From Arcuatula senhousia (Eukaryota > Mollusca > Bivalvia > Mytilida > Mytilidae): DNA of 64,000 nucleotides. Below are positions 57,201 to 64,000 of this stretch, piece by piece. The stretch lies in the NCBI GenBank assembly GCA_963971305.1, contig OZ020304.1:33900502-33964501 (forward strand), in the 5' to 3' direction. Made by a program: the position numbers and the translations under genes. The notes below the pieces were generated by a model, which was not told where the DNA came from, searched no databases, and saw nothing but the letters and a program-made list of their open reading frames with translations. The number at the start of each line of letters is the position of its first letter. The stretch's first letter is position 1.

Positions 57201-59008
57201 ACCACTGAACATGTAAAAGGCTGCTAATTGTTTTCAATGGTGAATTTATAAATTGCAATTTATATATGTACATGTAGGTTGTGTCATGTACACTTATTCA
57301 AAATCTCATAACCTTCTATTTAAAAGTTGTGCATCACATAATCACATCAAAGAATCAGTAATTAGAAATCTATTTGTACAAATATTGTAATCTTTCTTGT
57401 GGATGATAAAACTCCTGAATGTAATAATATCATGTGTACAGCATCCTAGCTGCCCAAGGGTTATAATCCAATATCTCTCATCTTTAAGATAGGTGTAAGT
57501 GGCTCATTACCTCTGACTTGCAAAGATCTGTATTTAATGCTTTTTATCCAAAATCAACAAAACAATAGCTTAAAATTACAATTATTTGTATAAGAAGGAT
57601 ACATCTTGATTTCGTGTTAATTTTGTCTTCATATCTGCTGATGTCAAAACTCTGCCATGTCGGATTCTACAAAAAACAAATAATTTCATCATACACGTAT
57701 TACATTGGTACAATGCATAGCATAGTGAAAAGGGATTAAAAACAAATATCAATTAGAAATAAATGCATTTATTTTCTATAGCCCATTACTAAATTTTCAC
57801 TTAAAGTTTTAAAATCTTTTTAATGTATTGTAGTAAACTAAACAAATATTTAATATTTATAAAAATATTTAATCTTTTTAATATATTGTAGTAAACTAAA
57901 ATAACTTAAGTACAAATATTCAATAAATTTACATTGCTTTTCATGTGCCTGACCTAAGCCATGATTCTTTGTCATAGATTATATTTATACTCCGTTATCA
58001 TTATATTGTGGTATTTACATTCATTTCAACCAAATATTCAACTGTGCGTTACCGTTTCTATGTAGCTACATACCACAATATTACGAGATACGTGTACCAG
58101 GGGCAGAGCCAGAATTTTTTTTATGGTGGGGTGTTCCACATACATTCCACTGTTGATGAAATGAGGGGGGTTCAGGTCAATTTTGCATTAAAACTACATG
58201 AAAATTACAATTTTTCGGAGGAAAGGGGGGCTCCAAACCCTGGAACATGGATCCGTCACCATCTTTATCATGTTTATGAATAATGTTGGTTGTACTTGAA
58301 ACAGAACACGGTCTTCCTTTAGTAATTTTTCATTTTTTGTTTGGTCCTGTAAATCTATTTAACATCTCATAATAATTTTTGTAGATTTTTTTTCATTTTT
58401 AAGGAATGAAAATAAAGGTTCACATGCATGATAACACAATTTTTAATTTTGTGTGCACATCATTGATGTGGCAATTAAATGAAGGTTGAGTGTTTCCATG
58501 GTTTCAGTGTAATCATTTAAATCTAAGAATACTGACACTAACCAATGAACCCTGTATCTTTTCACTGGTATAAAATGCTGAAAAAAAATAATACAACTTT
58601 AATTTATACATAATATTTAAGCTTTATTCATTATACATGTAGCTTTCCTTAACCCATATATATCGTGAAGTAACAAGAATATGTATCTCAAATAAAATAT
58701 CCAAGTCAACATATATATTTAACAGACCTACACTCCATTTACTGCAGTAAGCATATTTTTTAGCTCAATCATGATCTTTTTTGCTAATTTTAATGTTTAT
58801 AAACAAAGACAATTATGTTTTTTAATCTTCGTGATCTTTGTGAGCTTTTAGGCAAAATATTTCAAAACAATTATTTTTATAACTCACCTGCTGACTTGCG
58901 ATCTTCATGAAGAGTAAAATATGACTGCAAATTTGTAAGATCTTTGCCTTTGTGACCTGGCCAATTTAAGTTTCTTAAAGCTAGGCATCTCAAATGTCTA
59001 AGTCTTCT
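38362..59008 (-). CDS. UVRAG: UVRAG orthologue (Vps38-like), 15 recognised coding exons
   Basis: This is a subunit of the class III PI3-kinase complex II (VPS34, VPS15, Beclin 1, UVRAG), which acts in endosome maturation and autophagosome-lysosome fusion; that role is known for the family. I read the exons one by one at consensus GT/AG sites. All phases join, giving 742 codons plus stop from RRLRHLR onward. Order: C2-like region (exons 2-7, e.g. [34 protein letters not shown]); coiled coil (exons 8-10); the conserved Vps38/BARA2-like region (exons 11-15, e.g. [51 protein letters not shown]); and a 309-residue acidic, Ser/Asn-rich tail in the last exon. The human protein is about 700 residues, so the length fits. 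The start lies upstream; see the candidate exon at 62742-62804. Introns range from 217 bp to about 5.1 kb and hold many mobile elements. No disabling change is seen. Confidence 0.93.
39428..39798 (+). mobile_element. Short inverted-repeat element in UVRAG intron
   Basis: TAAGGATCAGGCAGG..GGGTGGCACATTGATAA at the left matches the reverse complement of the right end (TAAGAATCAGGCAG..AGGGTGGCACATCGATAA). A TA at each edge would fit a TA target site (Tc1/mariner type), but TA alone is weak evidence. The span is about 370 bp and is non-coding. Confidence 0.6.
40466..40557 (-). CDS. UVRAG: UVRAG exon 15
   Basis: Reads [20 protein letters not shown] then [11 protein letters not shown]. It aligns with the conserved family segment LRYQHGLGTPDLRQTL. 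The GT|GTAGG donor leaves phase 2, and the last exon's first base completes a Val codon. An in-frame TAG follows if unspliced. Confidence 0.88.
40737..40834. mobile_element. ~97-bp near-perfect hairpin in UVRAG intron
   Basis: ATATAACAATTACAGATTTT and CAGCTCAGTCAATA at the left pair with TATTGACTGAGCTAAAAGTC and TGTAATTGTTATAT at the right, leaving a loop of roughly 20 bases (ACTTTCCATTGACCC..). It could be a tiny foldback MITE. It lies between exons 14 and 15 and would be part of the primary transcript. Confidence 0.75.
40931..41009 (-). CDS. UVRAG: UVRAG exon 14
   Basis: Reads [20 protein letters not shown] then NKNVGQ. It corresponds to the family segment [20 protein letters not shown]. 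The acceptor CTTTTCAG and donor CAG|GTAAAT are good, and the phases match both neighbours. Confidence 0.93.
41367..41532 (-). CDS. UVRAG: UVRAG exon 13
   Basis: The longest internal exon of the conserved core: [51 protein letters not shown]. It is nearly collinear with vertebrate UVRAG in this part, which in Vps38/Beclin-type proteins forms the membrane-proximal C-terminal domain. Confidence 0.95.
41558..42337 (+). mobile_element. ACAAGAAATCTGTGAGC-type element (E10) in UVRAG intron
   Basis: Begins AACAAGAAATCTGTGAGCC and CCTGCTTTAGG, with direct repeats of AAGTTCAAAAGGCCATAACT and CCTATATACCAAGTTTACTT, a (ACAG)n run at 42260-42290, and ends GGTCTCCCCACAAAAGTGGG then GGGAGAC. Its left end lies only about 25 bp from the splice acceptor of UVRAG exon 13, so it may supply part of that intron's 3' end. 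Confidence 0.6.
42599..42659 (-). CDS. UVRAG: UVRAG exon 12
   Basis: Reads [20 protein letters not shown]; the family counterpart reads [20 protein letters not shown]. Only 61 bp long; acceptor CTCCACAG, donor AAG|GTATTC. It ends in phase 1, matching exon 13. Confidence 0.93.
43072..43162 (-). CDS. UVRAG: UVRAG exon 11
   Basis: Reads [20 protein letters not shown] then [11 protein letters not shown]. It links the end of the coiled coil to the conserved core (family: RQLLSELSYIYPI). Acceptor TTTTTAG, donor GAG|GTAAAT. Confidence 0.93.
43715..44135 (+). mobile_element. GGATACCCCCGC-stem element (E12) in UVRAG intron
   Basis: GATACCCCCGC near the start pairs with GCAGGGGGTAT near the end (then AACAAA). 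Inside are two ~170-bp tandem copies with AGTCCAATTATCTCCCCT, CATGCACATCTACA..GAT..ATACTTCCTTCA and AAACGGTATAGGAGGAGAAG. The GAAGCGGGGGTATCC segment recurs next to the LINE fragment at 63.9 kb. Confidence 0.65.
44355..44439 (-). CDS. UVRAG: UVRAG exon 10
   Basis: Reads [20 protein letters not shown] then SKRGYNQTR; strongly charged coiled coil. Acceptor ATTTCAG, donor AAG|GTGTGT; phase joins 1 to 2. Confidence 0.9.
44880..45006 (-). CDS. UVRAG: UVRAG exon 9
   Basis: Reads [42 protein letters not shown]: coiled-coil heptads expected to pair with the Beclin 1 coiled coil in complex II. Acceptor TTTCCTAG, donor AAG|GTAAGA. Confidence 0.9.
45419..46727 (+). mobile_element. 1.3 kb nested element with GCAATAG duplication
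   Basis: It starts CAGGGTTTTTTCCAGG and ends GCGCTAGAAAAATCACTG, imperfect inverted ends of the CAG(G/T)G type seen in hAT elements. GCAATAG flanks it (45412-45418 and 46728-46734). The host satellite reads TGCAATAGTTTTCATT across the site, so the insertion boundaries are well defined. No transposase frame was seen. Confidence 0.85.
48690..48733 (+). repeat. (GAC)n microsatellite
   Basis: GACGACGACAGACGACGACG-type run near the right end of the CTCACCTGG element. Comparable GC-rich simple repeats sit in the same relative place in other elements of this window. Confidence 0.9.
49083..49270 (+). mobile_element. 188-bp MITE with TTA target site (PIF/Harbinger-like)
   Basis: GGGCTGTTCCAGCAAAACAT, ACATGGGAC at the left pairs with GTCCCATGT, ATGTTTTGCTGGAACAGCCC at the right, almost perfect over about 29 bp; the next bases (GGGGAAGGCA / TGCCTTCCCC) pair too. 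TTA flanks both sides (49080-49082, 49271-49273), as expected for PIF/Harbinger. It is non-coding and lies in a UVRAG intron. Confidence 0.88.
50034..50139 (-). CDS. UVRAG: UVRAG exon 8
   Basis: Reads [35 protein letters not shown]. It matches the family segment around IKQTQVTVQKI, the start of the coiled coil. Acceptor CCTTTTCAG, donor AAG|GTAACA. Confidence 0.93.
50160..50330 (+). repeat. Dispersed repeat shared with 27932-28070
   Basis: GAGATGTGGAATAAGTGTAC, GCGACACA and CAGCCTTCAAC..GGCCA..CACTGCT segments are shared in order. It fills most of the 217-bp UVRAG intron between exons 7 and 8, so a repeat forms nearly the whole intron. Confidence 0.6.
50357..50436 (-). CDS. UVRAG: UVRAG exon 7
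   Basis: Reads [20 protein letters not shown] then RASSVS. VDQ..VRNSY is conserved in the family after the C2 region. Acceptor TTTGTAG, donor AAG|GTAGGT, ending in phase 2. Confidence 0.92.
51080..51172 (-). CDS. UVRAG: UVRAG exon 6
   Basis: Reads [31 protein letters not shown]. It matches the family's NEIIFGLNDGYYGAP segment at the end of the C2-like region. Acceptor TTTTTTTGCAG, donor CAG|GTAAAT. Confidence 0.92.
51290..51540 (+). repeat. Dispersed repeat shared with 59540-59720
   Basis: Both carry AATGCCCCTG / ATATGCCCCTGG, AACAGGAGGTA.AAGT, AAGTTTCAAATCATTCT, ATGTATGG.TTCTGAGA. Both copies lie in or near the UVRAG gene. Class unknown. Confidence 0.6.
51541..53328. other. UVRAG intron sequence with old repeat fragments
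   Basis: It contains an odd GC-richer patch with GACGACGTCGTCATC (51629-51643) and a reversed fragment of the AACAGGAAGTAG / ACCAAATATCAAG monomer (52500-52600). TTAAGGTCAAGTTGAAG at 51540 is repeated inverted as CTTCGACTTGACCTTAA at about 55955; whether these are ends of one element is unclear. No gene is seen. Confidence 0.4.
53329..54265 (+). mobile_element. TGTCTCGCCTG-stem element with ~157-bp tandem repeats (E6)
   Basis: TGTCTCGCCTG (53346-53356) is repeated inverted as CAGGCGAGACA (54250-54260), then AAAAAA. Four to five internal units carry CTGATCTGTACTGATGCT, GCATACCAAATATCAATGGT and TTTCAAAGTCAGTAGACCGT. A (CCG)n tract lies at 54178-54205. The element is in a UVRAG intron and is non-coding. 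Confidence 0.88.
54266..56241. other. UVRAG intron sequence, no further gene seen
   Basis: Mostly AT-rich. Two spans (about 55610-55680 and 55820-55900) share AAAACGAAATCGGTGACCC / ACAAAATCGGTGACCCCC and following text, a diverged direct repeat of about 200 bp. GATAACGTCGACGTCAAG and GACGTCGTAG lie near 55546-55575. Confidence 0.4.
56242..56339 (-). CDS. UVRAG: UVRAG exon 5
   Basis: Reads [32 protein letters not shown], central strands of the C2-like domain. The AAG acceptor just before TCTTAG was chosen over a downstream TAG because it keeps phase and gives FLVVKVW, like the family's CFVVKIW. Donor AAG|GTAAGT. Confidence 0.9.
57185..57310 (+). repeat. Dispersed repeat shared with 4090-4200 and 25835-25990
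   Basis: GCAGCGACCACTGAACATG, GGCTGCTAATTGTTTTCAAT and GGTTGTGTCATGTACACTTA follow the same order as in the other two copies. Confidence 0.5.
57603..57666 (-). CDS. UVRAG: UVRAG exon 4
   Basis: Reads [25 protein letters not shown] is the hallmark turn of the C2 region in this family. Acceptor TTTTTGTAG. The donor GAT|GTATCC is weaker than the rest but is required by phase and alignment. Confidence 0.85.
58090..58262 (+). mobile_element. Fragment of a CAGGGGCxGAxCCAG-type repeat
   Basis: CCAGGGGCAGAGCCAGAATT at the left and CATGGATCCGTCACC at the right resemble the CAGGGGCGGATCCAG ends common in animal hAT-like elements, here degraded. The right end of a similar element is visible at bases 40-56 of the window. 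Confidence 0.4.
58543..58577 (-). CDS. UVRAG: UVRAG exon 3 (35 bp microexon-like)
   Basis: Reads [11 protein letters not shown] after completing an Ala codon from exon 2. It corresponds to the family's STEKIYKEF..SEV segment. Acceptor CAG after a T/A-rich stretch, donor TTG|GTTAGT. The shortest exon of the gene. Confidence 0.85.
58888..59008 (-). CDS. UVRAG: UVRAG exon 2: RRLRHLR motif
   Basis: Reads [50 protein letters not shown] and YFTLH are signatures of animal UVRAG just after its short N-terminus. Acceptor CCCTTGCAG, donor CAG|GTGAGT. The exon starts in phase 0, so an upstream exon must supply the ATG. Confidence 0.93.
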
Positions 59009-59539
59009 CTGCAAGGGAAAAAGAAATATTCTTACCTTATTTTATCTAAAAAGAACATTGTATACAACGTTTTGGAACCATGTGCATGAACATTGTACTC
59101 ATCTCTATTAAGTGGAATTTGCATACACTTAACCTATACTCTGCAATAGTTTTAATAGATAAAACCCAATATGAAGTAAACTTTTGTTGTTTTATCTTGC
59201 TTTGAGGTACATGTATGATTCCAATGCACTTTGTAAAAGGGAAATACTTTGGGAATACAATAGTATTCAAACAAATAAGTGTATTCACATCATCACTTAA
59301 ATGTAAAGGTAAAACTTACATTGTACAATAACTTATTGGTGGTAAAAATACATGTACATGTAATATACATTTGTACACATTCATCATTTTTATGTACAAA
59401 AATCAACAACTACAATGTAACTGTCTTGAAGTCTTTGACTGACAGAAAGCAGAACAACCATGGATTTGACCAAAATGGACCATTTGCATGGTTCATTGGT
59501 TGTCATAATCTTTGAGAAAAGAAATCCTGATATTCCAAA

Positions 59540-59720
59540 CTATACAAAAGAGGAATATGCCCCTGGTCCTGAACAGGAAGTAGAAGTAATTCAAGTTTGA
59601 CAGGTCTAAAAGTCACTTATGACATTTTGTAATACTGACATGACTGAAACACCATTCTAGATTTCAAATCATTCTTATGTATGGCTTCTGAGAAAAATTT
59701 GACAGCAATATATGTTGTAA
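59540..59720 (+). repeat. Dispersed repeat shared with 51290-51480
   Basis: GAGGAATATGCCCCTGGTCC, GAACAGGAAGTAGAAGTAAT and ATTTCAAATCATTCTTATGT correspond in order to the copy in the upstream UVRAG intron. Confidence 0.6.
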
Positions 59721-60088
59721 ATAATTGATTTTAGATCTAAATTGATAAATACATTTGTAAATGTATTTATTGATTTTTTTTTAAAATCATTATTATCATT
59801 TATGCAAATTTTAATTTTTAAAGGCATATTGTCTACCAAAATAACATTTTTTTCGCCCTTATAGCATCCTGGCAATGTGATGCTATCTGTATCAAATGTG
59901 ATGCTGTCTGAAATCATCAGTAATACATTCTACAGTGAATGTGATGCTTTAATTTCAAACTGAAAGATGCTATTTTGAAAACTGCAAATACCAGGATGCT
60001 ATTAGAAATTTCTGGGGAGAACACTGCATAAAATTGGTAAGACCTGTTATTTAAGCATCAACATGTATTTATGAGCCTGTGAGGGCAT

Positions 60089-60660
60089 AACAAGTGTAAA
60101 AGTATGTCTCGCCTGCCGGCACCATCACTTAAATCAACTACCTAAGCTTTTATTTCTTGATATAAACACAATGAGTGTCTGTATACCCAATATCAGATGC
60201 CTAGCTATTATACTTTTCTAGCAATTCATAGTCCACAAAAGTCTTACAAAAAAGTTTACGGCCTGAAAAAAGACCTAAGTTCACAGAGTTACTGGAGCGT
60301 GGAAATGGGGTCAGGGTCACAAGGTATGGTGACAGATGCATAGACCATCACCTGAACTATCTGTATACCCAATATCAGATGCCTAGCTTTTATACTTTTC
60401 CAGCAAATCATTGTCCACAAAAATCTTACAAAAAAGTTTACGGCCTGAAAAAAGACCTAAGTTCACAGAGTCACTGGAGTGTGAAAATGGGGTCAAGGTC
60501 ACACGGCATGGTGACAGTTGCGTAGACCATAACCTGAACTGTCTGTATACCAAATATCAGATGCCTAGCTATTATACTTTTCAAGCAATTCATTGTCCAC
60601 AAAAGTCTTACAAAAAAGTTTATGCCGCCGCCGTCGCCGCCGCCGGAAAGTAATACGTAG
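60089..60660 (+). mobile_element. TGTCTCGCCTGCCGGC-type element with ~181-bp tandem repeats (E7)
   Basis: Starts AACAAGTGTAAAAGTATGTC, CGCCTGCCGGCACCAT. About 2.6 tandem units begin near 60178, 60360 and 60541 with CTGTATACCCAATATCAGAT and TTACGGCCTGAAAAAAGACC. It ends with GCCGCCGCCGTCGCCGCCGC. The right stem is missing, so it is truncated. Confidence 0.75.
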
Positions 60661-60826
60661 ACGTATAAGCTAGTCAGAAATCCGCACCCAATAACACGGA
60701 ATGCAAAATTAAATTCCTTTTCTGTAGTTTTCAATTTTAAAAAATAATAAACATAGTTATTGTATTAAAATATTTTTTTCAAGTATTTCCAGCTATGAAA
60801 TGTTTTAAATATAAAGAATTAAAAAA

Positions 60827-61876
60827 AACAAGACCAATCGATGTCTGGCCCTGCGTCGCACGGCAAAACATTGAACCCTGTACATTCTAGGCCCAATATG
60901 GACAGTCAAAATATTTTGACACTTGCATCCTATGGTGGACTTACAAAGCATATTTGTCACATGCCACCCAATATTGTAAAAGTACTAGACAAAAAAAATA
61001 GTATCTATTTTTTTCCCCTTTTGGTCCCCTTATTGCTAAACAGAAAAGGTGGGTCAAGAAAAAATTGTATCCTCCATTTTGTATCCAATATATGACCAAA
61101 ATCAACTTGTAAAAAAAAAATTTCTAAATCGGACCATAAATAAAAAATGTCACATTTTTGCCCCTTTTGGGCCCCTTGTTCCTAAACAAAAAGAGAGAGG
61201 ACATCCAAAATCAGCCCAACCCTTCCTTTAATGGTAAGTAAACTTTCTGTAAAGTTTCATAGCATTTGGTCAACCAAAACAAAAGTTATTGTGGAAAAAA
61301 TTTAAAAAGTCGCTTTTTTAGCCCCCTTTGGGCCTCTAATTTCTAAACGAAATAAGAGGGGACACCCAAAATCGGCCCAACCCTTCCTCTTATGGTAAGT
61401 AGCATTACTGTAAAGTTTCTTAGCATTTGGTCAACCAGAACAAAAGTTATTGTGGAAACAAATAAAAAAGTCACTTTTTTGGTCCCTTTAGGGCCCCTAA
61501 TTTCAAAACGAAAAAAGAGGGGACACCCAAAATCAGCCCAACCCTTCCTTTCATGGTAAGTAACATTACTGGAAAGTTTCATAGCATTTGGTTAACGAGA
61601 ACAAAAGTTATAGTGGAAAAAAATTAAAAAGTCGCTTTTTTGGCCCCTTTTGGGCCCCTAATTTCTAAACGAAATTATAAAATAACCCCAAAAGGGGAGG
61701 TGCACATCTTCAATATATCTGTAATCACTGTGTAAAATTTCAGAAAGATCTAGTGTACGGTTTTTGAGAATCAGATTACACAAGACAGGCACCCCATAGC
61801 GGGACGGACGGACAGACGGACGGACGGAGTGACCCGGCTACTAGACCTGCTTTCGCCTTCGGCGACGCAGGTAAAA
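60827..61876 (+). mobile_element. CCTGCGTCGC-stem element with ~150-bp tandem repeats (E8)
   Basis: CCTGCGTCGC (60850-60859) is repeated inverted as GCGACGCAGG (61862-61871), then TAAAAA. Internal units carry GGGGACACCCAAAATC, GCCCAACCCTTCC, AGTTTCATAGCATTTGGTCA and AGTTATTGTGGAAA. A (GGAC)n stretch lies at 61800-61828. It starts ACAAGACC after an A-run. A related copy starts at 33295. Confidence 0.88.
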
Positions 61877-62741
61877 ATAGTACTACTATTTTGGCGTCCA
61901 TTCTTATCACTAGAGGTTGCGCCCATCATAACAAAATGACAGAAGCGCAGGAACCTGTCATTCTAATTTTCGTGAAACAAGACCCCCCTTAAAAAGCGGT
62001 GCATTGTCAACCAAACAAATAAGTTGAATGTTTCAGCAGACAAATTTCATTTCCTGCAGTCATTACATTTACTTTGTCCCCAGTAAACATATTTGTTTTG
62101 TTAATTTTTCTCTAGCCGGCTTTGAATTCGAAAATGAAAGTAGAAGAAATTCTTAGGGTGTTCTCTGCGAGGTCCGCACAAATTCACTTCCTTGTTCTGT
62201 TTGCAGTTGCGTTCCTTTTTTAAATTCATGCAAAAGCTTGCGTTTCTTGTTGTTAAATTATGAGGAACCATATACAAGAAAGTTACTTAATCTGCGGGAG
62301 CTTTTCAGGTGTAAATTAACCTATATCATATTACAACTATTTTCAAAAGCTGCGTCCCATTTTAGGTTGCACCTATTATCATATTATTTTGTTCATTGAC
62401 ATAATTTAGTCAAGGAATTATGATTTAGTGTATGTTTTTTTTTTTTTTTTGTTGCAGGCAAAGGCTTAGTTTTTAGTACCTGGTAAGATGACAACTCAAA
62501 TTGATTCTTAGCAACTTTATGGGATCTTTCCATCACCACGCCCACCAATCGCGCTAACGCATATCCGAATAGTATGCAAAGATTTTCGTTAGTGGCATTT
62601 CCGGATATGTCATGGTGGTACCTTTTTTTCTACCCCAGTCAGGAAAGAAGATCTATATTTTCTATATTTTATTGTTTTTAGGAAATCAAAGAATGCTATT
62701 CTGTCACAAAATGATATATCCGCGCGCCTACTAAGCGGCAC
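61877..62741. other. Likely first UVRAG intron / 5' region, no other gene seen
   Basis: AT-rich, with a T-run at 62435-62450. TCTTTCCATCACCACGCCC near 62525 is the only GC-richer part. If the candidate first exon is right, this whole stretch is intron 1. Confidence 0.35.
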
Positions 62742-62804
62742 TTCCAAATAAATGGTTTTAAGAGCGCTAGAACTTTTCCCCCGAGGTCCTACCGATTTTT
62801 TCAT
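62742..62804 (-). CDS. UVRAG: Candidate first coding exon of UVRAG
   Basis: ATG at 62802-62804 opens MKKSVGPRGKSSSALKTIYL E and could end at GAA|GTGCCG in phase 0, as exon 2 needs. It would give a 21-residue N-terminus, a little shorter than the vertebrate one (about 39 residues before RRLRHLR). The unspliced frame continues VPLSRR, oddly like the vertebrate VELPSQQRR junction. The donor is poor. Total protein would be 763 residues. This is a candidate only. Confidence 0.3.
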
Positions 62805-63297
62805 TACAAACTAGCGGCTTGTCCATATAAAATGTCTGAAGAGGAGTTTTTATTATGAACTTACATATTATGATAATGGAATTATGTCCAAAAAAGTGAT
62901 ACAAAATGCATTTTAACTGGAACAGGCCTCTCGAAACCCTAAGAAAAAGATATCGCTAAAAAATAAAATAGTATGATTTGGCGGTAAATAGTATGATTTG
63001 GTGGTATTTTATGTCTGTTGTATTCGATGCGACGGATGACTTATACACTTACAATAATATGATTAAGGCCCGGGGGCCTGCCTTTTTAGCGAGCAGTCGA
63101 AAATCTATATATCTTTTAAAAATAAATCCATGTGCTCGACCGGCTAAGTGTACATAAAACGTAAAGAGGGAAAGTTTTAAAAAGGAATTAGGTAGTAGCA
63201 AAGTCTAACCCCATTAAAAATTCAATTAATATTTGTGCAAATAATAAATCCTGTAACATTCTGGGGCGACATCTAGCGGGGACGAAATAATCCCTTA
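62805..63297. other. Spacer upstream of candidate UVRAG start
   Basis: No gene is seen. AGTATGATTTGG(C/T)GGTA is directly duplicated at 62970-63007. This could hold the UVRAG promoter if the candidate first exon is right; no TATA element stands out. Confidence 0.35.
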
Positions 63298-63879
63298 ATG
63301 GATTACGTGACGTCATATCCTGTTAGAAGTTATCTTTCATTAGTCAATAAATACCCTTATAATGGTGAATACAGAAAGAAATATTACTCCTTCCTCTCTA
63401 AGTACAGAAGAAAGTGTAAATCTGAAGAAAAGAAATATAAGCAAAAAATCTGTGACGATATTTACTCAAATATGAGTAATGACCCCAAGACATTCTGGAA
63501 TATGATAAATAAGTTGAATAACAAATCAAAGATTAATGAAGAAAACCTCAATAAAGAATAATTTATTCAATTTTTTGAGAAAATAAACAACCATTCTGAG
63601 GCTATGCCCAATACTGATTTTCATCGACACATTGAAGATAAAGTAAATAAATTCATAAATAAAATAGATGAACCCCAAACAGTAAACAAAACTCCATATG
63701 ATGATCCAATCAAACCAGAAGAAATCACAAAAGCAATAAAAACCCTTAAAAATGGAAAATCTACAGCAAATGACTTAATTTCTAATGAAATGCTTAAGCA
63801 TGGCACTCCTCAACTGTTAGAACCACTTACTAAACTGTTCAACTTAGTTTTTAGCAAGGGACACTTCCCTAAAAAGTGA
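63298..63879 (+). pseudogene. Non-LTR retrotransposon (LINE) ORF fragment with nonsense codons
   Basis: One continuous frame reads through a TAA (63559-63561) between ENLNKE and FIQFFEKINNHSE. It continues to IKPEEITKAIKTLKNGKSTA and NDLISNEMLKHG, then KLFNLVFSKGHFPKK and a TGA (63877-63879). The motif I..LKNGKS.GxDxIxNEMLK and the following LFNxxFxxGxFPxxW are typical of the start of the LINE reverse transcriptase domain. The TGA stands where Trp is expected. After it the frame loses similarity, because a different repeat begins. No endonuclease part is seen. It is a dead 5'- and 3'-truncated copy. Confidence 0.85.
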
Positions 63880-64000
63880 AATTTTTCATATGGTGTCAAA
63901 TATGAAGCGGGAGTATCCTTTTTTGAGTTCAGTATTCCTTGTTTCTATTGTAATAAAGTTTCAAACCACAGTGAACGATACAGCCAGCTCAAGACATAAA
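63880..64000 (+). repeat. Repeat related to the element at 43715-44135 (inverted)
   Basis: GAAATTTTTC..TGGTGTCAAATATGAAGCGG and GAGTATCCTTTTTTGAGT match the reverse complement of 43700-43770. It directly abuts the LINE fragment and runs off the window. Confidence 0.6.

Overview
This is a eukaryotic, AT-rich, intron-bearing and very repeat-dense window. The best fit is a bivalve mollusc, and I would guess a mytilid mussel. That guess is inference: it rests on the animal UVRAG gene, on the lack of any bacterial-style gene packing, and on my memory of similar interspersed repeats in bivalves. No rRNA, tRNA, CRISPR or operon structure was seen.

Two protein-coding genes can be supported. (1) A minus-strand gene at about 38.36-59.0 kb (perhaps to 62.8 kb) encodes the orthologue of UVRAG, the Vps38-like subunit of PI3-kinase class III complex II. 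I rebuilt 15 exons with matching phases and splice sites; they give an uninterrupted frame of 742 codons plus stop. A sixteenth, 5'-most coding exon is only a candidate. (2) A minus-strand, single-coding-exon gene at 18.82-20.14 kb encodes a predicted Golgi type II membrane protein. It joins a nucleotide-diphospho-sugar-transferase-like domain, whose DxD position reads GIG, to a C-terminal domain resembling the glucuronoxylan 4-O-methyltransferase (DUF579) family. A LINE reverse-transcriptase fragment with nonsense codons lies at the right edge (63.3-63.9 kb).

The rest is mainly non-autonomous mobile DNA. From 4.5 to 16.7 kb there is a large composite element with AAGGTCTTTCCCTTTCC termini. 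It holds about ten full 0.93-0.95 kb satellite units in three homogenised blocks (A, B, C), two unit-truncation junctions at the same position, and related tails. From 17 to 35 kb there is a mosaic of MITEs and foldback elements: a 1.45 kb imperfect palindrome, an inverted-repeat element carrying telomere-like TTAGGG repeats, and several elements with readable target-site duplications. From 30 to 61 kb, partly inside UVRAG introns, there are many elements with a common plan: an ACAAG-type start, a short GC-rich stem repeated inverted at the other end, internal tandem repeats, a microsatellite near the 3' end, and a final AAAAA.

The two genes have no visible functional link. The UVRAG introns have been enlarged by nested elements: one intron of about 5.0 kb is largely a satellite element that itself holds a 1.3 kb inserted element. 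All repeat family assignments are by eye and need consensus searches.
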